Notes: generated from the sequence alone by a model not told the origin. A stretch of 64,000 bases of DNA from Sulfuriferula sp. (GCA_013140765.1 JABFSE010000003.1:62001-126000); one strand, 5' to 3'. Positions 25,591 through 35,296 are shown, numbered from the stretch's first letter. Translations and numbers: made by a program.

Positions 25591-26289
25591 TCATATCAAT
25601 CCACCCGCAGGATCACCGTCGTATATCATTTCGCCGTCCTTAAAACGCACTAGCCGCTTGGCATAACGTGCAATGTCAGGCTCGTGGGTAACGAGGACGA
25701 TGGTGATGCCTGTGTTATTTAATTCAGTAAATAAATTCATGACTTCGTCGCTCGTGTGGCTATCGAGGTTGCCCGTAGGTTCGTCAGCGAGAATGAGTCT
25801 GGGTGCATTGCAGAGTGCGCGGGCGATAGCGACACGTTGCTGTTGTCCACCTGAGAGCTGATTTGGGCGGCGATCACCTAATCCTGCTAAGCCGACTTTG
25901 ACTAGCATTTCATCGGCGCGACGCGCACGTTCGGCACTGGATGCGCCTTTGTAGAGCATAGGCAGGGCGACGTTTTCACGCGCATTCAGGCGTGGCAACA
26001 GGTTAAACCCTTGAAAAACAAAGCCTATGACGCGATTACGCAATGCTGCCAGTGCATCTGATGACAGCGTGGCAACCCCCACGCCATCGAGCGCATAACT
26101 GCCGCGTGTGGGGTAGTCGAGGCAACCTAATAAATTCATAAAAGTTGATTTACCCGACCCTGACGGTCCCATAATGGCGACAAATTCGCCTTGCGCTATG
26201 GTCAAGCTCACGGATTTCAGCGCGACAAAAGTGCCTGCGGCTGTCGCATAGTCTTTACCTAGTTGATTGACGCTTATGACTTGGTTCAT
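25591..26289 (-). CDS. ABC ATPase of the MacB/LolD type
   Basis: A 232-residue ATPase. Walker A is GPSGSGKST, Q-loop VFQGFNLLPR, signature LSGGQQQRVAIARAL, Walker B LILADEPTGNLDS and the switch histidine VTHEP. It energises the separate MacB-like permease encoded next. It begins 2 nt after the membrane fusion gene. Confidence 0.94.
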   Translation of the reverse strand: MNQVISVNQLGKDYATAAGTFVALKSVSLTIAQGEFVAIMGPSGSGKSTFMNLLGCLDYPTRGSYALDGVGVATLSSDALAALRNRVIGFVFQGFNLLPRLNARENVALPMLYKGASSAERARRADEMLVKVGLAGLGDRRPNQLSGGQQQRVAIARALCNAPRLILADEPTGNLDSHTSDEVMNLFTELNNTGITIVLVTHEPDIARYAKRLVRFKDGEMIYDGDPAGGLI

Positions 26290-26291
26290 GG

Positions 26292-27449
26292 TTAAAACAG
26301 CTTTTGTGATTGCTTGGATTTGTCTTTTTTCTCTGCCTGTTTATCTTCCACGATGACTTTATCGCCGACTTTAATATCACCGCTGAGTATTTCTGTTTGC
26401 TTGTTGTCGGTCATCCCTGTTTTCACTTTGAGTGCTACGGGCTTGTCTGCTTGCAATATATAAACCGTTGCCCCTGCACGAGCACGGCGACGTGGTTTAT
26501 CAGCTGATTTATCTGTTGTTTTATCCGCATCATCCGCAGGCTTGAAACGCAACGCCGCATTAGGCACGAGCAATACATTATTATGGCGGTCGATTTCGAT
26601 ATTGACGTAAGCGGTCATGCCTGGCAATAACACAAAATCAGGATTATCCACCGTCACCACTACGTCGTATGTCACCACACCCGCTTGGTTAGTCGGATTT
26701 AAGCGAATTTGCTTCACTACACCGCTAAAATCACGGTCAGGGAAAGCATCCACGGTGAATTTCGCGGGTTGTCCCACTTTAATCCCGCCCACGTCGGCTT
26801 CTGCGACGGTGGTGTCGATTTGCATCTTGCTTAAATCTTGACCGATTTTGAACAGCGTCGGCGTTTGGAAGCTGGCGGCTACGGTTTGCCCCACATCAAC
26901 GGAGCGGTCTATCACCGTGCCCGATACAGGCGAACGTATCACGCTGTAAGATAAATTAGTCTGGTCGCGTTTTAGTTGCGCTTGGGCAACGGCGACTTGT
27001 GCCCGCGCACCTGCGACCGCGTCGTTTGCCTGATCAACATCTTGTCGCGCCACATAATCTTGTTTTAACAAACTCTGTTGCCGCGCTGCTGCGGTTTGTG
27101 CCAGTTGCAACGCCGCCTGTGCACGCGTTAAATTGGCGTTGCTTTGTGCAATCTGCGCCTTTAATAATGCGGGGTCAAGCTCTAGCAATATCTGCCCTGC
27201 TTGCACTTTTTGGTTGTAATCGGCATGTAAAGCCTTGACCACGCCCGATACTTGCGTACCCACGTTAACCAACACCACAGGATTTAATGTGCCGTTAGCC
27301 GACACATTACGGACTAAATCACCACGTGTGACTTCACTCATGCGGTAGCGGTCTGCCACAGGCTTGGCGTTTTTAGTCTGCCAATAAACATAGCCCCCAG
27401 CGATGCCCAAGAGCGTAATCGCAATCACCGATATTTTTTTTAGATTCAT
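26292..27449 (-). CDS. Periplasmic membrane fusion protein (MacA-like)
   Basis: A 385-residue adaptor with an N-terminal anchor helix (5-23), lipoyl halves (VSGVVKALHADYNQKVQAGQ and SPVSGTVIDRSVDVGQTV) around a long coiled-coil hairpin (about 100-165), then beta-barrel and membrane-proximal domains. An insertion rich in Asp, Lys and Arg (DADKTTDKSADKPRRRARAG) interrupts the last domain. It should bridge the permease and the TolC-like channel. It overlaps the small membrane protein gene by ATGA. Confidence 0.93.
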   Translation of the reverse strand: MNLKKISVIAITLLGIAGGYVYWQTKNAKPVADRYRMSEVTRGDLVRNVSANGTLNPVVLVNVGTQVSGVVKALHADYNQKVQAGQILLELDPALLKAQIAQSNANLTRAQAALQLAQTAAARQQSLLKQDYVARQDVDQANDAVAGARAQVAVAQAQLKRDQTNLSYSVIRSPVSGTVIDRSVDVGQTVAASFQTPTLFKIGQDLSKMQIDTTVAEADVGGIKVGQPAKFTVDAFPDRDFSGVVKQIRLNPTNQAGVVTYDVVVTVDNPDFVLLPGMTAYVNIEIDRHNNVLLVPNAALRFKPADDADKTTDKSADKPRRRARAGATVYILQADKPVALKVKTGMTDNKQTEILSGDIKVGDKVIVEDKQAEKKDKSKQSQKLF

Positions 27450-27817
27450 TTCGTTTCCTTATACGCGTGGTCGTAAGCCTGCTCTGCTTCGGTCAAATGC
27501 GTAATCAATAAATGCGACAAAATGTTGATGCCTATTCCCGCTGATACTAGCGGCAATAAATACAAGGCGATAGATAATTCGGATGCGAATAATTTATCAT
27601 CCCACAACACTGATGTTTGTTGCGCCGCATGGGCGATATGATGCAACAACACCGCATCCACGCTCGCTACAACAATCAAGGTCAAGCCCAAAAAGGCGAC
27701 CGTAATGCGGGAAATAGATCGCTTAACCACCATGACGACATAAATCACAGCGGGTATTAAAATTGAGCATAAAATAACCGCAACAAATGCCAGATGAAAT
27801 TGGCTGTCATTACTCAT
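27446..27817 (-). CDS. Small three-helix membrane protein of the efflux operon
   Basis: A 123-residue protein with three predicted membrane helices (about 7-31, 36-59 and 80-105) and a charged C-terminal tail. I do not recognise the family. It overlaps the TolC-like gene by 8 nt and the fusion-protein gene by 4 nt, so it is co-translated with the pump. A possible accessory subunit is inferred from position only. Confidence 0.7.
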   Translation of the reverse strand: MSNDSQFHLAFVAVILCSILIPAVIYVVMVVKRSISRITVAFLGLTLIVVASVDAVLLHHIAHAAQQTSVLWDDKLFASELSIALYLLPLVSAGIGINILSHLLITHLTEAEQAYDHAYKETK

Positions 27818-29168
27818 TTAATCGCCCCACGGCTTGCGCTAATGCGACTTTCGCGATGCGTAAATTATATTGCGCTTGAATTTGCTGACTGCGTGCACTG
27901 GCGAGCGCGGATTGCGCGTTCAGCGTATCCAGTATGCTCCCCACCCCTGCGCGATAACGCCCCAGTGCCATATCAGCTGCCGCCAACGCGCTGGTGACTA
28001 AGTCTGCACTGGCGGATAATGCCTGCGTTTCTGTCGCCAGCGTTTGCCAAGCGCGCCAGACATCAAGCGCAACCTGATTAGTTAATTGCGCCTGCTGTGC
28101 TTGCTGTGCCAGCACTTGTGCTTGGGCGGCACGTATCTTATAAGTGCTGTTATAGCCCGTAAATATCGGCACATTGAGTGCCAGCCCGACGCTACTGCCA
28201 ACCCCATTGATACTGCCATTATCTTGATGATTCACACTGCCTGTTAAGGACAACGTCGGCTTGCCCGCCGACTCATTCACCCGCACCTGCGCTTGCGTGG
28301 CACGTAATTGCGCGGCGGCAGCTTGCAAATCAGGGCGTTGCTGTTGCGCTAGCAGGATTAAATCACGCACGCTATTGGGCAAACTTTTATTCGCCAAATC
28401 ATTATTGGGCGGCGCAATGTCTATGCGCTTATCCGCGTCCATACCCATGACATTGGTCAGCACGCCTTGGGCAATCCGCATATCGCCCTCTGCCCGCACC
28501 CGATTGAGCTGGGCTTGGCTGTAAGCAGTTTGCGCTTGTAGCATATCTACCCGTGTATTCGTCCCTGCTTGATAACGCGCAGTTGCCGCATCTAGGCTTA
28601 ATTTGGCTGATTTTTCAGCCTCGAGCAAAGCAAGTGTTTGTGCTTGCGCGGCAAAATACTGGTAATACGCTTGCACCACAGCAAGATAAACCGTATTCAC
28701 TACTTGATCCTGACTGCGATTAGCCGCATCTAAAGTCGCCAGTGCCGCATCACGCTGCGCACTGCGCCCACCGAAATCAAATAATAGATAGTTTAACGAC
28801 AATCCCACATTGCGGTTGATGGTATTCAAACCCGTCAGCGCACTATGGTCGCGACTGAGGTTCGCCGTACCGTTGACGCTGGGTAAATAAGCACTTTGCG
28901 CACTGCCCAATTGCGCCGCCGCAACCTGCGCATTCGCCCATGCCGCAGTGGTTTGCGGGTTGTTGCACAAGGCGGTATTGACGACATCAATTAAATTGAG
29001 CGGGCTGACTGGATGCGCACAATCTACTTGCAAATAGCCTGTGGCATTGCGGGCAACGGATTTCTGCGTGGCAAACACGTCTGCCATATCGACCGCCTGC
29101 GCGGTGTTCACCGTAATAGTCAGAGTTAAGCAAGTTAAAAAATAGCCCACATTTCGGTTAAACTTCAT
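27810..29168 (-). CDS. TolC-like outer membrane efflux protein
   Basis: A 452-residue outer membrane channel of the OEP family: signal peptide (cleavage near AQA, about 25), then two repeats of long alpha-helical, Ala/Gln-rich segments beginning LIDVVNTALCNNP and LILLAQQQRPDLQAAAAQLR. LSLNYLLFDFGGR and LALNVPIFTGY are the beta-strand-entry motifs. It is the first gene of the five-gene pump operon. Its ATG is 27 bp from the divergent mutM start. Confidence 0.93.
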   Translation of the reverse strand: MKFNRNVGYFLTCLTLTITVNTAQAVDMADVFATQKSVARNATGYLQVDCAHPVSPLNLIDVVNTALCNNPQTTAAWANAQVAAAQLGSAQSAYLPSVNGTANLSRDHSALTGLNTINRNVGLSLNYLLFDFGGRSAQRDAALATLDAANRSQDQVVNTVYLAVVQAYYQYFAAQAQTLALLEAEKSAKLSLDAATARYQAGTNTRVDMLQAQTAYSQAQLNRVRAEGDMRIAQGVLTNVMGMDADKRIDIAPPNNDLANKSLPNSVRDLILLAQQQRPDLQAAAAQLRATQAQVRVNESAGKPTLSLTGSVNHQDNGSINGVGSSVGLALNVPIFTGYNSTYKIRAAQAQVLAQQAQQAQLTNQVALDVWRAWQTLATETQALSASADLVTSALAAADMALGRYRAGVGSILDTLNAQSALASARSQQIQAQYNLRIAKVALAQAVGRLNE

Positions 29169-29195
29169 TTATTACACTTTCCATTATTCATTGCC

Positions 29196-30014
29196 ATGCC
29201 TGAGTTACCTGAAGTAGAAACAACACGACGCGGCTTGATGCCGCACGTCACGGGTCACACGATTAAGCAAATTATTGTTCGTAATGCTAAATTGCGTTGG
29301 CCCATACCCACGACGCTGGACATGCTTGCGCAACAGCAAACGGTACAAAACCTGAGCCGACGCGGCAAGTATATATTAGTACACCTGAACGCAGGCACTA
29401 TCATCATCCACTTGGGCATGTCAGGCAGTTTACGCATACTAGACAGCAGCACCCCTGCAGGAGTTCACGATCATATTGATATAGTGTTACAAAATAATTT
29501 TTGCATCCGTATGCGCGACCCGCGACGTTTTGGCGCGGTGTTATGGGCAGAAGGCGATCCATTTAACCACCCATTACTGGTTAATCTAGGCGTAGAACCG
29601 CTGACCGACGATTTTAGTGGTGATTATTTATACGCGCTCTCACGTCATCGCCGTAGCGCAATCAAAAGTTTTATTATGGATAGTCACCATGTTGTCGGCG
29701 TAGGTAACATTTATGCCAACGAAGCCTTATTTCACGCAGGCATACATCCCGAACTTGCCGCAGGCAAAATCAGTCGTGCGCGTTATGCTAAATTAGCCTT
29801 CGCGATCCGCACCACACTAGAAAAAGCCATTATTGCGGGCGGTAGTAGCTTGCGCGATTTTGTCGGTAGCGACGGTGCTGCGGGTTATTTTCAACAACAG
29901 TATTTCGTTTATGGACGCACCGATTTAACTTGCCATACCTGCGGGCAATTGATACGCCATTTACGACAAAATCAACGCAGCACTTTTTATTGCGCAAGCT
30001 GCCAGAAAAAATAG
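29196..30014 (+). CDS. mutM: Formamidopyrimidine-DNA glycosylase
   Basis: Excises 8-oxoguanine and ring-opened purines. The 272-residue protein has the required N-terminus PELPEVETTRRGL (Pro2 nucleophile, Glu3), an H2TH region (GVGNIYANEALFHAGIHPE) and a C-terminal zinc finger CHTC...CASC. All key residues are present. It is divergent from the efflux operon and 68 bp before the dynamin-like gene. Confidence 0.97.
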   Translation: MPELPEVETTRRGLMPHVTGHTIKQIIVRNAKLRWPIPTTLDMLAQQQTVQNLSRRGKYILVHLNAGTIIIHLGMSGSLRILDSSTPAGVHDHIDIVLQNNFCIRMRDPRRFGAVLWAEGDPFNHPLLVNLGVEPLTDDFSGDYLYALSRHRRSAIKSFIMDSHHVVGVGNIYANEALFHAGIHPELAAGKISRARYAKLAFAIRTTLEKAIIAGGSSLRDFVGSDGAAGYFQQQYFVYGRTDLTCHTCGQLIRHLRQNQRSTFYCASCQKK

Positions 30015-30082
30015 GCACAATGTTCGCAATTATCGCTATACTTATCAAATAATTAAACACTAAGTGGTCGAGGGGAAATAGC

Positions 30083-32044
30083 ATGAGCAATCTCAGTTTA
30101 ACCGAACAATTTGAACAATACGGCGCATGGCGCGAACAGCTATCAGCACAAATCGAACGCTACCGCACTTGGCTCACCAGTGAGGAAATCAGCGACTGGC
30201 AAATTGACCTGCGATTACAACATCTGCATGACCGTTTAGCAGAAGATAAACTCAATGTCGCCTTCGTCGCCGAGTTTTCGCGCGGCAAATCAGAGCTCAT
30301 CAACGCTATCTTTTTTGCCGATTACAAAAAACGCCTATTACCTTCAACAGCTGGCCGCACAACGATGTGCCCAACCGAATTACTCTATGATGCCAGCCGT
30401 CCACCTTCCATCCAATTGCTCCCCATAGCCACCCGTGCGGGTAATGTGACGACTACTGAATACAAGCGCTACCCTGATGAATGGACAACCATTCCGCTAG
30501 AAATCGACTCAGCCGACGCGATGTTAAATACCTTGCAACGCGTGAGCGAAACGCAATTAGTGACTCAAGAAGAAGCAACAAAATACGGCTTATATCGCGA
30601 ACAAGATGCCGACTCCTTGCTCACTGTTGATGCCAACGGCATGGTAGAAATACCGCGTTGGCGACATGCCGTCATTAACTTCCCGCACCCGCTATTAGAA
30701 AAAGGCTTAGTCATACTCGATACGCCTGGCTTAAACGCTATTGGTACAGAACCTGAACTCACGCTCAATTTATTACCTAGTGCCCATGCCATTATTTTTA
30801 TACTGGCGGCAGACACAGGTGTCACTAAATCCGACATCGAAGTTTGGCGTAGCCATATCGCGCCCATGCAAGGCGGGCATCGAGGTCGCTTAGTGGTGCT
30901 CAATAAAATTGATAGCCAATGGGACGATCTAAAAACACAAACCGCGATTGATGCCGAGATACAAGGGCAAGTCGTGAGTTGCGCCAATTTACTGGGCTTA
31001 GAGAGTGCGCAAGTATTCCCTGTGTCCGCACAAAAAGGCCTGCTCGCTAAAATCAACAACGACAGCGCACTACTAGCAAAAAGCCGCTTAATTGCATTAG
31101 AGCACGCACTGAGTGACGAACTCATCCCGTCTAAACAAGAAATAGTGCGTGAAAACACCGCCGGTGAAGTCGCTGATTTAATCACCAGCACACGCGGCTT
31201 GTTAGGCGCACGCATGAGCAATATAGACGAGCAGTTACTAGAACTAACAGGCTTGCGCGGCAAAAACGAAGAAGTTGTTCAACATATGATGGCGAAAGTA
31301 GAAGAAGAAAAAGCGCATTTTGAGCGTGGGCTACAGCAGTTCCAAGCCCTACGTAGCGTGTTCTCACAACAATCCAACGTACTGTTTAGCCACTTGGGTA
31401 TGGAGCGCATCAAAGCCGAAGTGCGCGACACGCGTATCGCTATGGAAACGAGCCGCTTTAGCGCAGGATTACGCAGTGCAATGAGTGCCTTCTTTGCCAA
31501 AGTCGATGCCAACATCGTTCAATCAGCCACCCAAATCGACGAAATCAAAGAAATGATGGCGGCGATGTACAAAAAATTCAGCCATGAGCACGGGCTAACC
31601 GAAGTAACGCCACCCGCTTATTCAACTTTTAAGTACAAAAAAGAAATGGACAGGCTGGAAAAAAGCTATAACGAACATTTCAACACCCTCCTGAATATGC
31701 TGACGAACGAACAATACACACTGACAGCCAAATTCTTTGAAACCCTCGCCAGCCGCGTCGTCAACATTTATGAAGTCGCCAATCGTGAAGCGGATAGCTG
31801 GCTAAAGGCTGTCATGGCTCCTATGGAAACCCAAGTGCGCGAGCATCAAATGCAGTTACGTCGCCGCCTGGAAAGCATCAAGCGTATCCATAAAGCCACA
31901 GATACGCTAGAAGACCGCATCGCAGAGCTGGAAGAAATGCGTATTAGCATACATAAACAACTCGATGCCTTAAGCCAATTAGACAACGACATTCAACACG
32001 CCCTCACCGCTGAACTCGCCACGCCACAGGCTATTGCGGCTTAA
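30083..32044 (+). CDS. Dynamin-family large GTPase
   Basis: A 653-residue bacterial dynamin-like protein. G1 is AEFSRGKSELINAI (P-loop at 63-70), G2 probably the TT of AGRTTMCPTEL, G3 ILDTPGLNAIG and G4 VLNKIDSQWDDL. After residue 350 it is almost entirely helical, with several long charged stretches (MMAKVEEEKAHFERGLQQFQ; LEDRIAELEEM near the end) typical of the dynamin stalk. No clear membrane helix is seen. Bacterial relatives remodel or protect membranes and some act in phage defence. A single gene without a paired second dynamin leaves the role open. GAGGGG precedes the ATG. Confidence 0.85.
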   Translation: MSNLSLTEQFEQYGAWREQLSAQIERYRTWLTSEEISDWQIDLRLQHLHDRLAEDKLNVAFVAEFSRGKSELINAIFFADYKKRLLPSTAGRTTMCPTELLYDASRPPSIQLLPIATRAGNVTTTEYKRYPDEWTTIPLEIDSADAMLNTLQRVSETQLVTQEEATKYGLYREQDADSLLTVDANGMVEIPRWRHAVINFPHPLLEKGLVILDTPGLNAIGTEPELTLNLLPSAHAIIFILAADTGVTKSDIEVWRSHIAPMQGGHRGRLVVLNKIDSQWDDLKTQTAIDAEIQGQVVSCANLLGLESAQVFPVSAQKGLLAKINNDSALLAKSRLIALEHALSDELIPSKQEIVRENTAGEVADLITSTRGLLGARMSNIDEQLLELTGLRGKNEEVVQHMMAKVEEEKAHFERGLQQFQALRSVFSQQSNVLFSHLGMERIKAEVRDTRIAMETSRFSAGLRSAMSAFFAKVDANIVQSATQIDEIKEMMAAMYKKFSHEHGLTEVTPPAYSTFKYKKEMDRLEKSYNEHFNTLLNMLTNEQYTLTAKFFETLASRVVNIYEVANREADSWLKAVMAPMETQVREHQMQLRRRLESIKRIHKATDTLEDRIAELEEMRISIHKQLDALSQLDNDIQHALTAELATPQAIAA

Positions 32045-32053
32045 TCATGCGGC

Positions 32054-32088
32054 AAAGCGTGGATGAGAAAAATTCACATCCACGCTTT
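32054..32088. terminator. Perfect 12-bp inverted repeat between convergent genes
   Basis: AAAGCGTGGATG (32054-32065) pairs with CATCCACGCTTT (32077-32088) around an 11-base loop, between the dynamin-like gene and pyrC' which converge here. There is no T run beyond the three T within the stem, so it may be a weak two-way terminator or an RNA-stabilising hairpin. Confidence 0.5.
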
Positions 32089-32127
32089 CGCTGGTACACA
32101 GTAAGCACCCTGCGCCTAGGTGATTAG

Positions 32128-33414
32128 CTATTGCTTATCGTCTGCCTCAAACACCACTTGCCCATCCACCAGCGTACACACCACCTGACCTTGCATTTCA
32201 TAGCCTAGGAAAGGGGTGTTTTTGCCTTGGCTACGCAAATTAGCAGGTATGACTTGCCAGCGTGCGTCGAGGTTGAAAATACAGATATCAGCGGCTTGCC
32301 CCACCGTTAGACTGCCCGCGTTCAAACCTAGGATCTGCGCTGGCTGGTGAGTAATGCGAGCGAGTGCTTTGATTAAACTTATATTTTGTTCCTGCGCCCA
32401 TTTCAACGCTAACGGCAAGAGTAGCTCCAAGCCTGTTGCACCTGCTTCGGCTTCGGCGAAAGGCATTTGTTTGGCATCATCATCAACGGGCGTATGGTCT
32501 GAACATAGCGCATCTATCGTGCCATCCGCTAAACCTGCGCGTATCGCGTCACGGTCGCGGGTGGCGCGTAAGGGTGGGACGAGATGATAATTAGGGTCAA
32601 AATAGCCAATATCCATTTCTGATAAATGCAAGTGATTGATGCTGGCATCACAGCTGATATTCAGCCCTTCCGCTTTGGCACGGCGCACCATGTCAATAGC
32701 GGGTGCTGATGATAAGCGACATAAGTGCACGCGTGCGTTAGTTTCGCGTGCAAGTAACAATATGGTAGCAACGGCAACCGTTTCGGCACTCGTCGGAATC
32801 GCGGGCAAACCTAGTCGCGTCGCGACAAAGCCGTCGTGCGCAACACCGCCTTTGGCTAAATAGCTGTCTTCTGGACGTAGCCACACCGTAAAATCGAATG
32901 TGGCAGCATATTCCATCGCGCGTGCCAAAACTTGTGTATCGCTAATCGGGGCATCGGCTTGCGAAAAACCAACACAACCTGCATCACGCAACTCTGCCAT
33001 CTCGGTAATGCGCGTACCTTCCAGCTTTTGAGTGAGCGCACCGAGTGGATAAACATGCGCCTGATGCAGATTTTTAGCACGAAACTTGAGCATTTCAACT
33101 AAGCCTGGTTCATCCAATGGTGGGTCGGTATCGGGTGGGCAAGCGAGGCTGGTCACGCCACCCGCACACGCAGCGTTCATTTCTGATTCAAGCGTGGCGC
33201 GGTATTCAAAGCCTGGCTCACGCAATCGTGCGGCTAAATCAACCAAACCTGGGCAAACGATTTGATTACTCGCGTCTATCACGCGATTGGCATGAAAATC
33301 CGCTGGCATTGCGCCTATGGCGAGGATTTTACCTGCCGCAATATAGACATCAGTGATGGCATCAAGCTGGCTTTTAGGGTCGATAACACGACCATTTTTA
33401 ATGTGTATTTTCAT
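32128..33414 (-). CDS. pyrC': Dihydroorotase-like protein, non-catalytic (PyrC'/PyrX)
   Basis: A 428-residue homologue of class I dihydroorotase that has lost its metal site. The zinc motif HxH of active enzymes (D-P-H-V-H-L-R-E-P-G) reads DLAARLREPG here, replacing H61 and H63 with A and R. The aspartate after FS is Q (FSQAD). Two further histidines appear as R (WLRPED, HLCRLSS). The catalytic Asp of SDH is kept. Such pseudo-DHOases stabilise aspartate transcarbamoylase as a structural partner. It follows pyrB by 1 nt, as in the pyrBC' operons of pseudomonads. A functional pyrC must lie elsewhere. Confidence 0.9.
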   Translation of the reverse strand: MKIHIKNGRVIDPKSQLDAITDVYIAAGKILAIGAMPADFHANRVIDASNQIVCPGLVDLAARLREPGFEYRATLESEMNAACAGGVTSLACPPDTDPPLDEPGLVEMLKFRAKNLHQAHVYPLGALTQKLEGTRITEMAELRDAGCVGFSQADAPISDTQVLARAMEYAATFDFTVWLRPEDSYLAKGGVAHDGFVATRLGLPAIPTSAETVAVATILLLARETNARVHLCRLSSAPAIDMVRRAKAEGLNISCDASINHLHLSEMDIGYFDPNYHLVPPLRATRDRDAIRAGLADGTIDALCSDHTPVDDDAKQMPFAEAEAGATGLELLLPLALKWAQEQNISLIKALARITHQPAQILGLNAGSLTVGQAADICIFNLDARWQVIPANLRSQGKNTPFLGYEMQGQVVCTLVDGQVVFEADDKQ

Positions 33415-33415
33415 C

Positions 33416-34366
33416 TTAATTACCTGCCAATATACTCATGACTGCCATGCGCACGGCAATGCCGTAGGTGACTTGGGGTAGTATGACGGACTGCTTACCG
33501 TCTGCTACCGATGAATCTATTTCCACCCCGCGATTCATAGGGCCTGGGTGCATGACGATGGCATCAGGTCGCGCCAATGCCAGTTTTTCTTGGGTCAATC
33601 CATAATACTTGAAATACTCTTGTACGCTAGGCAAGCGTGCGCCGCGCATACGCTCGTTTTGCAGACGCAGCATGATAACGACATCCACGTCCTTCAACCC
33701 CGCTAACATATCGTGATAAACATGCACGCCCATTTGTTCTACGCCCACAGGTAGTAAGGTTTTCGGCGCAATGACGCGGACTTCAGGCACGCCCAATGTA
33801 GTCAACGCATGGATTTGCGACCGCGCCACACGTGAATGGAGTACGTCGCCGACGATGGCAACGCGTAAATTATGAAACTCGCCTTTATATTTGCGTATGG
33901 TAAACACATCCAGCAAGCCTTGTGTCGGGTGTGCATGACGACCATCGCCCGCGTTTACCACATGGATATGCGGCGCGACATGCCGCGCTATCATATGCGC
34001 CGCGCCTGATTGGGCATGGCGCACGACGAACATATCCGCCTGCATGGCAGATAGATTATCCACCGTATCCAACAAGGTTTCGCCCTTACTTTGGCTGGAG
34101 GCGTTGATGTTCAAGTTGATAACATCAGCAGATAGCCTTTTTGCCGCGATTTCAAACGTAGTGCGCGTGCGCGTGGAGGCTTCAAAAAACAGATTAAATA
34201 TCGCCTTGCCGCGCAATAAGGGCACTTTTTTGACCTCTTGTTCGCTGACTGAAATAAAGCTTTCAGCGGTATCGAGGATGTGCGTTAAAATCGCACGCGG
34301 CAAGCCGTCTATGGTCAGTAAATGGCGCAAGCTACCGTCGGCATTAAGTTGGGGATTGAGCGTCAT
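33416..34366 (-). CDS. pyrB: Aspartate carbamoyltransferase catalytic subunit
   Basis: Condenses aspartate and carbamoyl phosphate in pyrimidine synthesis. The 316-residue protein has the carbamoyl-phosphate motif [19 protein letters not shown], the segment [18 protein letters not shown] and the aspartate-domain MLRLQNERM. No pyrI regulatory gene is adjacent; the downstream pseudo-DHOase gene fits the class A ATCase complex. It overlaps pyrR by ATGA. Confidence 0.96.
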   Translation of the reverse strand: MTLNPQLNADGSLRHLLTIDGLPRAILTHILDTAESFISVSEQEVKKVPLLRGKAIFNLFFEASTRTRTTFEIAAKRLSADVINLNINASSQSKGETLLDTVDNLSAMQADMFVVRHAQSGAAHMIARHVAPHIHVVNAGDGRHAHPTQGLLDVFTIRKYKGEFHNLRVAIVGDVLHSRVARSQIHALTTLGVPEVRVIAPKTLLPVGVEQMGVHVYHDMLAGLKDVDVVIMLRLQNERMRGARLPSVQEYFKYYGLTQEKLALARPDAIVMHPGPMNRGVEIDSSVADGKQSVILPQVTYGIAVRMAVMSILAGN

Positions 34367-34863
34367 GAGATGTCCACTAATTTCAAAGCTAATTGTAATT
34401 GCGTATCGCGTACTAAGTGTATGTGTTGGTGCGCAGGTACGGGCAACGCCGCACCGACAAAGTCAGCGGCGATAGGAAGTTGTCTGTCGCCGATACGATC
34501 TATTAGCACCGCCAAACGTATTTGTGCAGGGCGACCGTAGTCAAATAAAGCGTTCATCGCCGCACGCACTGAACGTCCCGTATAGAGCACGTCATCAATC
34601 AATAAAATATCGCGCCCCTCGACCTCAAATGGCAAATGAGTAGGCTTAACTTGCGCGTGTAAGCCTATACGCTCGAAATCGTCGCGATAAAATGAAATAT
34701 CCAAACTGCCATGCGGCATGTGGCTATCGAGTAATGGCTGCAGGTAATCTGCCGCCCACACGCCCCCCGTGTGCATACCGACTAAAACGGTATTAGCCGT
34801 TAATGTAGGCTTAATCACAGCGGCAAGTTGCGCCAGCAATTCGTTGGGGTTAGGTAAGTTCAT
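34363..34863 (-). CDS. pyrR: PyrR-type pyrimidine regulator / phosphoribosyltransferase
   Basis: A 166-residue PRT-fold protein with the PRPP motif [18 protein letters not shown] and the PyrR segments [15 protein letters not shown] and [16 protein letters not shown]. PyrR proteins attenuate pyr operons in Bacillus or have uracil phosphoribosyltransferase activity; no attenuator hairpin was recognised ahead of pyrB. I start at 34863 ([12 protein letters not shown]) and not at an upstream ATG, because the extra 76 residues lie out of frame inside ruvX. Confidence 0.93.
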   Translation of the reverse strand: MNLPNPNELLAQLAAVIKPTLTANTVLVGMHTGGVWAADYLQPLLDSHMPHGSLDISFYRDDFERIGLHAQVKPTHLPFEVEGRDILLIDDVLYTGRSVRAAMNALFDYGRPAQIRLAVLIDRIGDRQLPIAADFVGAALPVPAHQHIHLVRDTQLQLALKLVDIS

Positions 34864-35296
34864 GCGCTGATTCCGATTCGTCAAAGTATTGTTGCAAAAT
34901 ATGTTGTGCCGCGACTTGATCCAGCATGGGTTTTTGTTTGCGCCCACGCACGCCTTGCTCATTGAGTGAGCTACTCGCCGCCACCGAGCTGTAACGTTCA
35001 TCCACCCACAGCACTGGCAGACCAAAGCGACCATGCAGGCGATTGGCAAAACGTAAACAAGTGGGTGCAAACGGGTGTGGTTCGCCGTCATTATGGTGCG
35101 GCATACCCACTATCAACATGACAGGTTGCCATGCACTAATCAATTCAGCGATGCGAGCAAAACGTATCGTATTGATTTCGCTGTTGATGGTTTCCAGCGG
35201 ATGCGCCAAGCCTAAATCCAACGTGCCCATGGCAACGCCAAGGCGTTTGAGCCCGAAATCGAACCCTAACACGCTACCCGTAACGGGTTTAAGCAT
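34850..35296 (-). CDS. ruvX: Putative Holliday-junction resolvase RuvX (YqgF)
   Basis: A 148-residue RNase H-fold nuclease, implicated in 16S rRNA 5' processing and recombination. It has the N-terminal [12 protein letters not shown] with the first catalytic Asp, [11 protein letters not shown] with the central acidic residue, and [14 protein letters not shown] with the last. The start at 35296 overlaps the end of yqgE by 8 nt; the longer in-frame start would be antisense to nothing but adds no family sequence. It overlaps pyrR by 14 nt. Confidence 0.94.
   Translation of the reverse strand: MLKPVTGSVLGFDFGLKRLGVAMGTLDLGLAHPLETINSEINTIRFARIAELISAWQPVMLIVGMPHHNDGEPHPFAPTCLRFANRLHGRFGLPVLWVDERYSSVAASSSLNEQGVRGRKQKPMLDQVAAQHILQQYFDESESAHELT

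Noticed and set aside
7880-30082. Shared 12-base leader CGAGGGGAAATA before the LysM gene and the dynamin-like gene
   Set aside because: It is mostly ribosome-binding sequence, which easily recurs; no sign of a common regulator.
30565-31263. A 232-codon open frame antisense to the dynamin-like gene
   Set aside because: It is entirely covered by a gene with clear GTPase motifs; low-complexity Ser/Leu composition; no ribosome site.
32054-32088. The 12-bp inverted repeat as a strong rho-independent terminator
   Set aside because: There is no T run after the stem on either strand, so it is listed only as a possible weak terminator.
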